Source of the DNA: Terfezia claveryi
Lineage: Eukaryota; Ascomycota; Pezizomycetes; Pezizales; Pezizaceae
Reading direction: 5' to 3'
Assembly (NCBI GenBank): GCA_015179025.1
Contig: WHUX01000124.1
Coordinates: 62,001-126,000 of the forward strand
Length of the DNA: 64,000 nt
Below the pieces are notes generated by a model. It worked only from the letters and a program-made list of their open reading frames with translations. It was not told the DNA's origin and ran no database searches. How positions within the stretch are numbered: position 1 is the stretch's first letter; each line of letters starts with the position of its first letter. Below are positions 22,845 through 34,896 of this stretch, piece by piece. The position numbers were made by a program, and so were the translations under genes.

Positions 22845-23780
22845 TGTTCAATTGACAAAGTTTGGTATTTTTTTTACCACCTTCAATTTTTTTTTTAATT
22901 TTTTTTTATTTTCAAATTTTCTGTAAAGAAAATAGATTCCCTCAGGGAGGAGCTTTTGGAAGGGTTTCTGTTATCGGAAGATGGGGCATTACGCTCACCT
23001 GAGCAGAAGGTATAAGGGCTTCACAGCAAAAAGTTAAAAAAAATGAGAAATGAGAACTTAAATCAAAAAGAAGAGGAGGAGAGTTACTGTACCAAGCTGT
23101 AAAAATAAGTAAGTAAAGTTAGTAAGAAATTTTATATTATTCACAATGTTCAGGGTAAAGTTTCAAAAAAAGGTTGTTAATTAATTAATTTATTGCAAAG
23201 ATTAGTTCCTATCCAAAAGTTTAGCCCCTGACTTGACCTTAACTAATAGTTTTTATTCCTGATCAAAATGAAACCTGAAAATCCAAAATCCTGTACAAAT
23301 TCCCCCCTCACCCCCGGGGGCCTGATGTATGTGCAGTACTAGCACTGTACCTCTTGGGACAATATGTAACGTATGTATGTAATAGTTATGTAAATACTTA
23401 AGTTTAATTACTCAAAAACAAACGTTACATCATTTATATCTACTCAATTCAAATAAATCAAATAAACGCCCATCCCGCCTCGTTCATATACATGTACATC
23501 CAAAAAGTTAAAAAGAACCCACACACACGATTACACACACAATACACACACAAGCGTACTCAAAAATTGAAAAAACCAGACAGCGCCTCCCAGATAGCCC
23601 TACCCTCATAAACGACGCAAACAAACAGGAAATAACAGGAATGACCGCAGTTGATGATACGCAAACCAATGGTAGATAACAACAAAACCATCCCAGAAGC
23701 ATACCCCATCCATGTCATCATGCACATAAAAACCAGTTAGCACCACCTACTCTAAGCCCCACAGCTCCCCTTTCCCTGGC
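22845..23780. other. AT-rich 3' flank of SPT20
   Basis: Many A/T homopolymer runs (22868-22915, 23034-23043). An ACAC-rich stretch lies at 23520-23550. The section nearest 23780 probably contains the 3' UTR and polyadenylation signals of SPT20. No separate gene seen. Confidence 0.5.
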
Positions 23781-24046
23781 CTAACCACTTCTCCCCCTTC
23801 CCCCCTGCATCTGCAGCCTCAACGCCATTTCCGGCGTAATATTATGCATCCGCCCTAACGTATCCGTTACCACAATATTCTGGCCTCCACCCATACCCTG
23901 CAACCCTGCCATTGTTTGCATCCCCCCCATTCCCCCATTTATCCCTTGCATCCCTTGCATCACCCCCATCCCTTGCATTCCACCACCCATCCCCATCCCT
24001 TGCATCCCCTGCATTTGCATTCCCCCCATTCCCATCACATTGACAT
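23781..24046 (-). other. Probable frameshifted C-terminal extension of SPT20
   Basis: An open minus-strand frame begins one base out of register with the SPT20 stop (TGA at 24049-24047). It starts at the ATG of 24050-24048 and runs 89 codons. It continues the Gly/Met/Gln-rich style of the SPT20 tail with many GMQGM-type units and ends in an ordinary-looking segment, NIVVTDTLGRMHNITPEMAL, then RLQMQGG. The switch point is a run of eight G (24059-24052). One extra G, or two fewer, would join the frames. No intron that fits the phases was found. Confidence 0.6.
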
Positions 24047-27000
24047 TCATTCCCCCCCCATCCCCGCCATCCCCATACCCTGTTGCAACATAACCTGCTG
24101 CATGGCCGTCTGCTGTCTAAGCTGCTGCTCATGCTGCTGGGCCTGTTGCTGCGTCATACCTCCCGCACCAGAATTACTAACACCTTGGCCACTGCCCTGG
24201 CCACGGCCGATGCCACCTAGCGCGAATCCCATGTCTTGGAATTGATTTGGCATTACTTGACCCCCGCCCGCACCCCCTGCACCACCACCACCACCGCCAC
24301 CAAACTGCCCACCACCCTGGCCCATTGCCGCCGTATGTTGGTGCTGTTGCTGTTGCTGCTGTTGCTGCACCTGAAACGCCATCATCTGTTCCCTCGTGAC
24401 CGGCAACCCAGAAACCCCTCCCATCCCTCCCATCTGCCCCCCCGGCATCATAATCCCAGGTGCCCCCGCCCTCATACTCTTGATATACTGCCCCGCTCCC
24501 CTCGCCGTATGAAGAGCCCTACCACCCGTATGCATCCCGGGGTTCTGGTTCGGTGTGATATTCGGTGACCCCTGACCTTGGTTCGGGTTAGGCTTTAACT
24601 GTGGCTGTTTGTTAGCAGCTGAAGCTGCGGCGAGAGCCATTTGCTGTTGGGAGAGATTTGGCGAGCCTTGGAGGGAGATTGGTTGGGAGTTTGCTATTGC
24701 AGGGGAGGATTGGTGGTTTGGAGGAGCGGTGGAGTGGGGGATAGGTTGGGGGGTAGCTCGTTGCTGCTGAATTGCGTTGCGTTGGGCAAGATTCGGGGAT
24801 GCGGCGGTTAACCGTGGAGTCTGGTTTGCGGAAGCAATTGCGGCTGCGGCTTGTTGTTGTTGCTGTTGCTGGTGGTATTGTTGTTGGGCTACTTGGAGCT
24901 GCTGGGCTTGGATGACTTGTTGCCTTTGATGGTTCTGGGTTTGTTGAGCGGCGGCGAGTTGCGGAGAGCCGGCTGCTGCGAGCCGAGCTTGTTGCTGTGC
25001 ATGTGCGGCTTGTTGAGCAGCGCGCATCATAGCGACTTGTTGTGATTGCGGTATAGGGTGGGCATGTTGTTGCTGTGGTGTCTGTGGCAGTTGCTGTGGT
25101 TGTTGGGATTGGGGTCGGGGGGGACTATGTTGTGCTTGGGCGGCTTGGTTTGCTTGTTGTTGCTGCTGCTGCGGTTGCTGCTGTGGGGGGGGAGGTGGTT
25201 GCCTTGTGATGTTTGCGGGCTGTGGTGGGTGTCCTCCCTGCTGGGAAGGCTGGCGTTGCATATTCGTGTTGAACTGCATTTGCCCTGGGATTTGCTGTGG
25301 CTGCTGACCTTGTTGCTGCTGCTGAGGAGGTTGGGATTGCGGTGGTTGTTGCTGTTGCTGCTGGGGCTGTTGAGGCACCTGCTGCTGAGTTTGTTGAGCT
25401 TGAGGTTGCTGCCCTTGCTGTTTGGCCTGAGGTTGACCTTGTTGCTGCTGTGCTGCGTGTTGAGCTGCATGCTGCTGTTGCAGCATCAACGCCTGTTGTT
25501 GGGCCGCTACTTGCATCTGATGTTGCTGGAGCATCATAGTCGCATTCATAGGCCCCTTCCCACCTCCAGCCGCTTGCCTCCGTCCCATTAATATCTCTCT
25601 ATCCCTCTGCTCTCTCTGCTTCCTGTCATTGTCCGCAATCTGTTTTGCTGCCGCTCCTGCCGCGGTCTTTTGCTCCTGCGCCCGCTGATGCTCAATTAAC
25701 CGCTTCTCCTCGGCCTTCTTGGCTTTGATTTGGTCAATCATCTTCCACCCCCTAAAAGTGGGTTCAAAGGTTCCCCCGGTTGCGCCATCATTGGCACCAG
25801 CAGTCGAGGTGGGAGCCCCACCAGCAACAGGCGCAGGTTGGTGCCGCTCGTCCATTATAAGCAGGAGTCTCTCTTCCTCTGCGGCCTGGGCTTCATCTGC
25901 AGCAAGCTCCGCGGTAGTCCGCTTCCGAGTCTTGGGCTTGGGAGGAGGGGCATTGTGTGCAGGATGTCGGAGAGCGTTTAATATTTTTTGAGCATGCTCC
26001 TTGTCGGTGGCGGGGGTTAATATGAGAGCAGCATTTGTGACTTGAAGATACTTGGCTTCAAACGGAATAGCAGACTGGTCATCCAACCACATTTTTAACC
26101 GCTTTGCAGGACGAGCAGTATTTGATGTATTGATGGTCAAAGCAATAGGCGTAGAAGGAATTTCAGCACCAACTCTTGCTATTGAGTTGGTCCTCATGGG
26201 TGGCATGGGCGTCGAAGCAAGCATCTGAATCTCGGCATGGAGTAAAGCCGGCGTCGGATGTAGCACTGTCGTGAATATCCGAGGTTTGCTTTCCTGGTTT
26301 GGGGCATTTGCTTGCTCGGTAGAATTCTTTGACGAGCTTCCTTCCTCCTTGGCCTTTCCGGATTCCGAGCCTGTATCTTTCATGGGATGTGGCACGAAGG
26401 GAGATGGTGTAAGGCAGTCGGTTTGCCTATGTATTGTGCCTGTGATACTTTGCCCATTTTGAGCAGTGTTTTTGAGGTTTGTTGCTGCGCTTGTCCTGTG
26501 GTCATGAACCTGCACAATCAGGCAGCCTAAGGGTTGTCAGTGACTGGTTACCAAGAAAACACTCGAATGTACACACCTTCATAGTACCGTATCCCATTAT
26601 TACGAAACTCCTCTACGGCCTCCGGAGGTATCGTCTCATTCTTGATATACTCCAGAAGTGACTGATTGCAATGTCAGTTCACACCCAAAGTCAAGTCTGC
26701 TGTCCCACGGAGCATGTATTACCCGCATAGGACTAGTATAGCTGAAGCTTCCATCCTGTCCATCAAACCGGAAATGTGTGGGGTGCAGGTGTATCACCAG
26801 GCTTGGAGGATAGCCCTTGAACTTTTGTAATATATATCCAGTTGTGCGTACTAGGCAGGTCAGCATGGCTCGTAGTCTGACTCTGTAATAATGGTGATGA
26901 GGGGAGACTAACCAAAGGGCTGGGGCGAAAGCTTCTACAAGAGGATTAGGGTTAGCAAATCCAACTGATGTATTGTTGAATATGGATACCGTCAGATCAC

Positions 27001-27393
27001 ATGACCTGCAGGTTTGATGGAGCTTACCTTTGGTGGGAGGCTTAAAACGACCACATCCCCCTCCACATCTGCAGTGTGTTGTCTACTTGGAGCCGGCATC
27101 TCGACCGTATTTCTCCTTGCAGCATCCACAGCACCCGGCCTTGTCTTGCCCCTTCCCGGCCCGGAGCCGTTCATTGCTGAATTCTTCCGTCCCCCTGCCG
27201 CCTTTCCAACCCCCGTTGACGCAACTGTCGGTGACGGACTGGGTCGATGGGAAGTGCTTGGGAGCTGTACAGAGTTTGACTTGTTCAGCGGGCGGGGAGG
27301 ATGTTTTGCACCGGTGGAGCCGTGCAACAGAGGTGCAGGCTTGGGTCCTAACTTTATGCGCTGCGACATGGCAGGCGAGGCTTGGGTCGCCAT
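24047..27393 (-). CDS. SPT20: SAGA complex subunit SPT20
   Basis: Five exons: 27028-27393, 26913-26934, 26723-26850, 26577-26661 and 24047-26526. Introns: 26935-27027 (GTAAGC...TTGTAG), 26851-26912 (GTTAGT...CCTAG), 26662-26722 (GTAATA...ATCAG) and 26527-26576 (GTGTGT...CTTAG); all phases agree. The product as read is 1026 residues. Residues about 130-230 are the Spt20 domain: [50 protein letters not shown] and [14 protein letters not shown]. Spt20 is a core structural subunit of the SAGA histone acetyltransferase coactivator. Residues about 535-900 are Gln-rich, coded by CAG/CAA/GCA repeats, as is common in fungal Spt20. The 22-nt second exon is very short. The true C-terminus may extend to 23781 if the frame breaks at the G8 run. 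Confidence 0.92.
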
Positions 27394-28558
27394 TTGCAGT
27401 GGTGATACTGAGACAGGTAACGAGCGTATTGAACGAGCGTATTGGCCGGAGCGACTTTTTAAGGGAGGCTATTGGCGATTGCCAGCGTCAGGCGGGTTAT
27501 GCCGAGGGATAAACTCTGGCAGGCGAGGACACCGGGTGAGGTGTGATTGTGGGTGTGTGCGAGTACGATTGCTGGGTGAGACACCGGAAGTGAGTGTGGG
27601 TGTGGCGAGTACGACTGCTGGGCTGTGGGAGTGTTGCGTCGCTATCTGTGTCTGTAGCCGTTGCCGATGAAGTCCTTAGACAGCGGTGGTGGTGGTGGTG
27701 GTGGGTTGGGTGGGGGGGGGGGTATGGAGGAGGGGGTAGGATGTTTCGTTTGGCAGAGAACGCCAGTGACCTGGCCGACCGCGCCGCGTCGCGACAAGAT
27801 CGAGGTGACAGGGTTCTTGAGCTGGCGATGCGCAACGGGCGAGAGCTGTTTTGGGGGTCTGGGGGGGGGGTCTCTTAAAAGGGCTTACAGCTGTATGATG
27901 TGGTATTAATTGTATCCTTTGACGCAGCGGGCGAGGCCTGCGATGGCGGGTTTAGCTGGTAGTGCGGCGTATGGCGCGATGAATGTAGCACGTACCATAC
28001 GAACAGCGGCCGCTGCTCGCCGCGTAGGTGCAATACCGGCCGGCGCCCCCCTCAGTCTGCAGCTGGCGCAGAGCCGCCTGCGCTTACTTAAGCCGCGAGC
28101 CTTGGCGGCCTTGAACGAAGAAGGGCCGTTCGCAGGCCAGCAGGCGGACAGACAGACGGACAGACAGCAGACGGACAGACAGCCAGACGGACAGACAGCT
28201 GGACAGACAGACAGACAGCCAGCCGGACAGACAGACAGCCAGCCGGACAGACAGAGACTCACACACACATACACACACACACACACGCGTATACAGGAAT
28301 TCCCCAGCGGGCATCACGGCTCGCACTGCTGGGACGCTGCGGTTCAGTCGTCGATCGGGCTCGAATTAGGTACACGAGGGCGGTGCCAGAGTATATATCA
28401 ATTCGCCGCCTACCGGCAGGCTACCAGCCCCACCACCAGCTGCACCGCCAGCCATCCAGCGGCGTAAGGAAGCGACCCACGCCGAACGGCTGGTCCCATT
28501 CGGCACGGCAGACCAGCAACACCCCACACCCCACAAACCCCCCACGCAGCCAGCCCCC
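27394..28558. promoter_or_regulatory. Divergent promoter region between SPT20 and TAF4
   Basis: This 1165-bp region separates the two start codons and must carry both promoters. It contains GT/GGT-rich sequence (27540-27720), a G run at 27712-27722, GC-rich sequence around 27930-28110, and a GACA/CA microsatellite at 28143-28288. Weakly protein-like open frames here (such as 27910-28467) are low in confidence. An upstream non-coding or coding exon of TAF4 is possible, since a GTAAGG donor-like site occurs at 28464. Confidence 0.55.
28143..28288. repeat. GACA tetranucleotide followed by CA repeat
   Basis: An imperfect array of GACA/GGACAGACA units at 28143-28256 runs into a CA-rich tract at 28260-28288. 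It lies about 270 bp upstream of the TAF4 start. Confidence 0.85.
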
Positions 28559-28667
28559 ATGCCCACTATGCCACCAGCGACATACTCCCCCCTCCCCCCG
28601 CCTCCACCGTCGCCATCACACACGCCTCAGCCCCCCTCTCCCGCTCCGCTGCAGTACTCTCCCCAGA

Positions 28668-28707
<40 letters not shown>

Positions 28708-28722
28708 TGCACAGGCACAGGT

Positions 28723-28764
<42 letters not shown>

Positions 28765-30232
28765 TCAAGCTCAGGCTCAGGCTCAGGCTCAGCAGCAGCC
28801 TGCAGCTAAACGACCCAAGCTGGCTTCTCCTTACCAATCCCAGCCTGCCTCTCCCACTCCCATCTCCCCCCACGGGACCTACAATAACCCCCCCCCTGGC
28901 TCTGCCAGCTACAACACAATGTCTGCCATGCTCCCCCCTCCCCCTCCCTCACAACAGGCCTCCGCCGGAGGAGGAGGAGGGGGCTCACAACCCCCCAAAG
29001 CCACGGACACCAATGAACTCGCAGACGCGCTTGCCTCCGCAGGAATCGACCTCAAGGAGGAAGAAGCCCACCTTTCCATGCCCATGACCGCCTCCTTCCC
29101 CGGCCTCAACCCCCATGAATCACTGCACATCCGACGAAACGCCGAGTTGAAGGCCAATCACGCCCTCAATCCCTTCATCGACCCCCGCGTTCTGCAAACC
29201 CGGATACGAGCAAAGGCAAAAGAGCAAAACATGACACAGAGTGCCCAGCAAGGCATAGGAATCGTCTCACAGGACATCACCACCTTCCTAAGTCTGGCTA
29301 TGAGGGAACGAATACACGGGCTAATCACACGGAGCATTGTCCTCGCACGGCAACGGCGAGCAGGAAACGGCATGATTTCAGGTGAATGGGGTGCATTTGT
29401 AAAAGGCGGAGATAAACACCAAAGCACAATCATCTACGGCGACGGAAATTTCACACCACAAAATCCCCTGAAACGTACATATCCCTTTCACACCCACGAC
29501 CCCCCACAAGAGTCCCTAGTTAACCCCTCTCTAGGCTCATTCTCCACCTACTCCAACCCCTCCTCCTCCCTTCCCGCCCCCCAAACACGAACAACAACCT
29601 CCATCCCAAACGAAACCGCCCGCGCACTCCGCCTCCTTGCCCAACAAGAACTCCAAGCGGAAACGCTGCGGTTGCAACAAAAAACCCAAAAAGTGACCTC
29701 CTCCACTAGTAACTTTGAAAACCCAACGTCATCTCCCGCTCCAGAAGGCGCCACATCCTCAGCACAAATGTCTACCCCTGGTCCTGGAGGTATAGACTCT
29801 ATCACCTCAGACCCGCCAAAAAAGCTCTCGGCAAAGGAAACTAGGAAGAACCAGGACATTCGAGTGCAGGAGGCGGTTGCGCATCGTGCGGCGAACAGTA
29901 CGGCAGCGATGATGATGGGCTTGGGCGGAGCATTTGGTGGGAAGAAGAAAAAGTATGCGTGGATGATGGCTGGGACACCCGGTGGGGCCGGGTCGACATC
30001 GGCGGCTGGTGGTGCGGGGGGTGGACCGAGTAGAGGTGGTGCGGGAGGTGCCGGGGACCCGGGACAGAGTGGAATGACGGAGGCAGTCAGTGTTTGGGGA
30101 AAGAGGATTGGTGAGTGGAGAGAGGATGGGGAGAAGGGGTTGGGTGTGCAGATTCGGGATTGGGCGGGGGCGTTAGAGGGGGATGGGAGGGAGAGAAAGG
30201 CAGTGGTTAGGGCGTATATCAAGATGAAGTAG
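28559..30232 (+). CDS. TAF4: TFIID subunit TAF4
   Basis: A single exon of 557 codons. The N-terminal 120 residues are Pro/Gln-rich, with an Ala-Gln dipeptide run (about residues 37-82) encoded by a CAGGCA microsatellite, then KRPKL, a possible nuclear localisation signal. The TAF4 homology region starts near residue 150 with DTNELADALASAGIDLKEEE. It continues through DPRVLQTRIRAKAKEQNM and TFLSLAMRERIHGLITRSIV, the histone-fold-like segment that pairs with TAF12. It ends with a basic FGGKKKKYAWM segment, a Gly-rich linker and the terminal AVVRAYIKMK. TAF4 is a scaffold subunit of TFIID, acting at core promoters. The gene is head-to-head with SPT20. The open frame extends upstream of the chosen ATG to a stop near 28367, but without an ATG. 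Confidence 0.9.
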
Positions 30233-30842
30233 GACTTTTCTGGTATACGCCGCTACTGACGGGGAGAGGGGGGAATGAGCGGGGAACGGAATCCCAGCGC
30301 TAATCTGCCCTATGTCCTTGTTTTTCGTTTCTCTCTTTCTCTCTCTCTTTCATCTCACCTTGCATCTACTAGCTTCACTCTTGTTGCCTGCCATGCTCAA
30401 TTAAAGTGAGCTTTACTTTTTACTTTTTTTTCCCTCCATTTTGCTCTTTATTTTACATGCGTAAAATGGGTGTTTATGGCGTTTTCTTGTTTTTTTTTCT
30501 CCCCTTTTTACTGTTGTATTGCAGCTTCCCCCTGCCCCCACCCGCCACCCCCCTTCTTTTTTCTGTCTGTCTACAACCTTTAATTAAGTACTGGTATATA
30601 ATTTCTGAATTCCTCCCTGGATATAGAGCCGCTGTACTTTGAGCGGACTGGACCTAGCCCGGCTGGCACGACTACGGGAGCAAAGGAGGGTGGGTAGATG
30701 GCAGATGGCCAGATATGGAATGAAGAAGTTTAAAAGAGAGTTGAGGTGGACTTGTTTTGTTGTATTGATATATATGCTTGCTTGTTTTGACCGGTTTGCG
30801 ATGTGTTCTGTCTATTCTGGGATTATGATAAGTCATACCAAG

Positions 30843-30877
<35 letters not shown>

Positions 30878-31156
30878 AGTTAGAAGGGTGGAGGGAGACT
30901 TTTTTAGTCTTTGCAATATAATATTATATCGAACACTTTTTTTGTAACACAACCAGCTGTGACTTGCACCTCTCTTGCACATCTCGTCTTCGGCTCCTCC
31001 TCCCCAAAAAATATAAGAGGGGTTGTCTGCGCGTCGCGATGATGGATGATGGGGGAATTATTGTGGAGGGGGAGAGAGAGTATAGTACTTCCCCCTTTTT
31101 TTTTCCCCTCTGAAACAAGCGAGGTAACTGGTAACTAACCTAGCAACCTTCCCCCG

Positions 31157-31172
31157 CCCCCCCCCCCCCCCC

Positions 31173-31212
<40 letters not shown>
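31157..31212. repeat. Poly(C)17-poly(A)39 tract
   Basis: Seventeen C residues run directly into thirty-nine A residues. Such runs are prone to sequencing and assembly length errors, so exact lengths should be treated as approximate. Confidence 0.9.
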
Positions 31213-31213
<1 letters not shown>

Positions 31214-32800
31214 ATGTATATTTTTATATATCTATCTTAGATATCTCACGGTTTGGGGGGGGGGAATGGGTTTATTCATTTATTCATTAATACTGTATGT
31301 TTAGAATGTGCGTTTTGACGTAATGAGAAGAGTTGGGGACTACTTTACCCTGAACTTAGGTTAAACTTATTTAGCTGGGATTATGTTCATGCATAATACC
31401 GAGGGTTTTTTTTTTTTTATTAATTTTTTGAGGCGCGGAGGGGTTGGAGGGGGAAAGGTGTGTAGAGGATATGTATGTAACTGTAGCTTACCCTTTTTTT
31501 TTTTTTTTTTTTTTTTTTACCAGAGGGGTAGATTGGTAATAGGAATGTGTTTGTGAGTATGTGTATGTGTATGTGTATATGTAGGTGTATGTGTATCGGT
31601 ATGGGTATCTGTAAGTGTATGTGTAGGTTTAGAGATATATACATATATATACTTGTTATCATATATATAAAGTAAAGTATATATTACACTTCATTACCTT
31701 TCCTGTTCCCCTAGTTATTTCCTATTCCCCCCAAATCTAATACTTGTATTCAGGGCAAACTTGAAATACCAGATACTTCCTCCCCCCTTCCGCCCCATCC
31801 CACTCCAGAAATTAAGTGTGTGAGTTTTCTCACCCATAAGATTATTTTCATGAATCTAACTAACCCTTCCCCTTTATCCAATGATAAGTATCAGATCATA
31901 CAACCGCAGGAATCTTTTTCACAAATTGTGATGATGCAAGTACCCTTCCCTTCCTGCTGTGTCTTGTTATATCCAATAAACTTAGTGTATTATATGACGA
32001 TGAAGTGAAAACCCCATACAAAGTATCCCCCTCCCCCTCCCCCTCCCCCTCCCCCACCACCTTTGATCCGCAGAAATTTTGTTAAAATTCCGGGTATCAT
32101 ACACCCGCGCGGAACATTTGTGTCAAAACCAAACAAAATCCTATAATATCCAAGATAGTAGTAGGAAACCTGTAGCTGAAGAGAGGAAGATATCTCTTTC
32201 ACTCATTTACTCAGTTTGTCCTGTCTTTAAAAATAGGCCGGTATGTAGGTCGAAACACATTAACACGTATTCCACAACAGGCTGTCAAGATCCACAATCC
32301 CGTCCCCCCCAAATTTATATGCCGGAACCCCTAGCGAGTAAGAAACAAGCAACTGAGGTTGGATGGACAGGTTAAGTAGGTATACGGAAATACAGCATAG
32401 AACGTTTAGCTCATATTGGCAAGTTATTTATCAAAGTCTCCTAGCCTCCACTATTATTGTCAGATGTGCCAGAGCAAGCATAATAAGCAAATGGGGGGTT
32501 GATAAACATGTAAACGAAGCATCCCGTAAATCGAAAAGACGCAATCAAATGGATTAAATCATCTGGATATAAAGTGATAATCATCGAACTTTAGACCCAG
32601 TTAGGAGCTCGCCCAGCCACACTAGTGCCGTGGCATCAATATGTACGCGGCGGCCATCGTCATACATGTCGTGCATGACATGGCAGAAAGATGCCATCAT
32701 TTGTGTCGTGTTTCATTCGGTGTGGAACACATATGTGCCATTCTAATTTCATTTTGACGTATACATATCTCGGGTATTTTTGAAATTGAATTGCCTCGGG

Positions 32801-32832
<32 letters not shown>
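32801..32832. repeat. Poly(A)32 tract
   Basis: Thirty-two A residues. I looked for a matching direct repeat on the two sides that would mark a retroposed insertion and found none. Confidence 0.9.
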
Positions 32833-32834
<2 letters not shown>

Positions 32835-34849
32835 GGCATCGCAAATCAAGCGGTAAAAACTCATCTGCTCTTTCGTCATCTCAAATTGTACACATGTACA
32901 ATACATACGGGAACCCTTGGAAGGCAATTCCATTGTCAATGTTCATTGCCAAGTGGAAAAGGTGAACCTGTGGGTGAAAGACTTTATAAATATAGGATAT
33001 GGTGGGAAATTATCCCATACATCATGGTAAAGAGTAGCGTGTATAAAAAAAACCTACCTCGTAAGTAATGTCAATAGGAAAGATAGCATTTTTTCGAACT
33101 TTGTACCTATCCACAGGCCTAAACTAAGGTCCAGTGATATTGCGTGACAAGCTCTGCAGGAGTACCGAGTCGGCACCTGGTTGGTGAACATTGACACCGT
33201 AAAACTGTACCCAGTAGCTTTCTCCCAGCGGCTGTGGCACCGCGCCTCAGGTGATTCTCCTCTTCAAGCCAAATCTTCAGATGCCACGAAAGGCAACATG
33301 CATCTGAATTTACTCCGCATTCCTGTCGTATAAAAGGAATAATTGGCCCGTATACAGATGCACGGTACCGCCGAAGGCTTTTGGCCTATCTACGTAAACG
33401 TTAGCTCTAGGGAACCTATAATCCTGGTCCACCAGGATCGAGAGTGCCGGGACACCTTTTTCATCAGTGCAGCATTCGAGGTTGACTACTTGTACCCTAC
33501 GTACATGCCGATACTTATATTAAACGCAGTTGGTATACGATAGTTTGAACCACACAAAAAACCGCTCAAAAGAGTATGAAAAGATATGTGTGATGCTTGC
33601 CCATAAGAGAGATGCTTACAATATATGTAGCTGCACCAGTACATACAATAGGTACTGTGATACTGCGATTCGCAATGAGACGAGGTCTTTAGCCTTCAAC
33701 CCGTAGCAATAGGGTAGATCAACTGTCAGCGGTAACCACTAGGTTTCTTCCTGGGCCTATCATGATCCTCAAATGCTAGCGTGTTCTGGGGTGTGCATCA
33801 TGTTAGGATAAGCCATGGAGCACGTGGTGGGGTCAGAGGTATCTAATGTTCTCCGTCCGTTGCTCGCCGTACTTAACAGCCGTACCAATAGTATCATAGC
33901 ACAGGGTGCATGTAGGGTGGGGCTGAATGTTTGTAAGTCCATGTACGTACAGTACCGGTACAGAGCTGACCACTGTGGTCTTCCCCTCTGGTTTCTGAAA
34001 TCCACGCTCGCTGGGGCAGGGTACCTAATACTTGAGCATTGTACCTACTACAGTATCGTATGTAGGTTACGGAATATCGCGGTCGTTGATCGTGCCCTTT
34101 GGTCCTTGAACTGTTTTGAAGTCCACCCAATTAAGTCTGCCATGGCTCAATTGTTCTAACTTCTTTCTCAACTATCCAACCTTTTATGAGATTCTGAGTC
34201 TTCGAATGGCGATAAAAGTTGGTATGAACTTGCCAGTCCACTGGGGTGATCGACACATGGAAACTTGATCTTTTATCTTTTTATTACGCCACATGAACGA
34301 GACGGCTGTTCATAGTTCCTACTGGCAGCTGATTAAAATTCTTCGGGGAGATGCGCTGTTATGTGCTCGAAAGCGGTTTGGGCAATTGCACTGTTGGTCC
34401 TGATGATTTGCACATGGATCTTGTTCCCTCTTTTTTTTTTTATTTTTTTTTATTTTCCTTCCTTCTTTAAAAGTATGTACTCGCATGGGATGGATCTGAT
34501 ATCAACTTGCATGCATATATTGGCTCTTCAACTGAGCACCTTTGCTTCTCATAGAGTTTTCATATACAATAGATTGTGGTTGGGGGCCTCAACACAAATA
34601 GCTGAATTCATCTAAGTACTTCGTAGTATTGACCAAACTCTACAACTCCCTACTGTTTTTGATTTAGTGTGTTTGGTTTGCCTTTTTAGGCTGGTGATTC
34701 GCCACCTGTGGTTTTTTCCCGTAACAAAGAGCTATACAACCCTGTCCTTGAACAGACTTCCTCATTCACGATACCCCGTAGACCAGCTCCGGTTGCCAGA
34801 GAGGAATTTGTCGAAAGATCAACTGACCAAGGGAGATGTGAAGTTTCAA

Positions 34850-34896
34850 GGTTACTGCCAAGCTCGAGGTACTGCCAAGCTCGAGGTACTGCCAAG
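34850..34896. repeat. 17-bp tandem repeat, about 2.7 units
   Basis: The unit GGTACTGCCAAGCTCGA is repeated; the first copy has GGTTACTG and the third is truncated at CCAAGCAGC. Confidence 0.8.

Noticed and set aside
24851..25591. Leu- and Val/Ala-rich ORFs on the plus strand
   Set aside because: These are antisense shadows of the CAG/CAA-rich SPT20 coding region.
26943..26954. Telomere-like TTAGGGTTAG
   Set aside because: Only about one and a half units inside an intron of SPT20; chance match.
28616..28873. Leu-Cys and Pro-Val repeat ORFs on the minus strand
   Set aside because: Antisense readings of the CAGGCA array in TAF4.
32801..32832. A32 tract as a retroposon tail
   Set aside because: No direct repeat was found on the two sides, unlike the insertion at 61324-61636.
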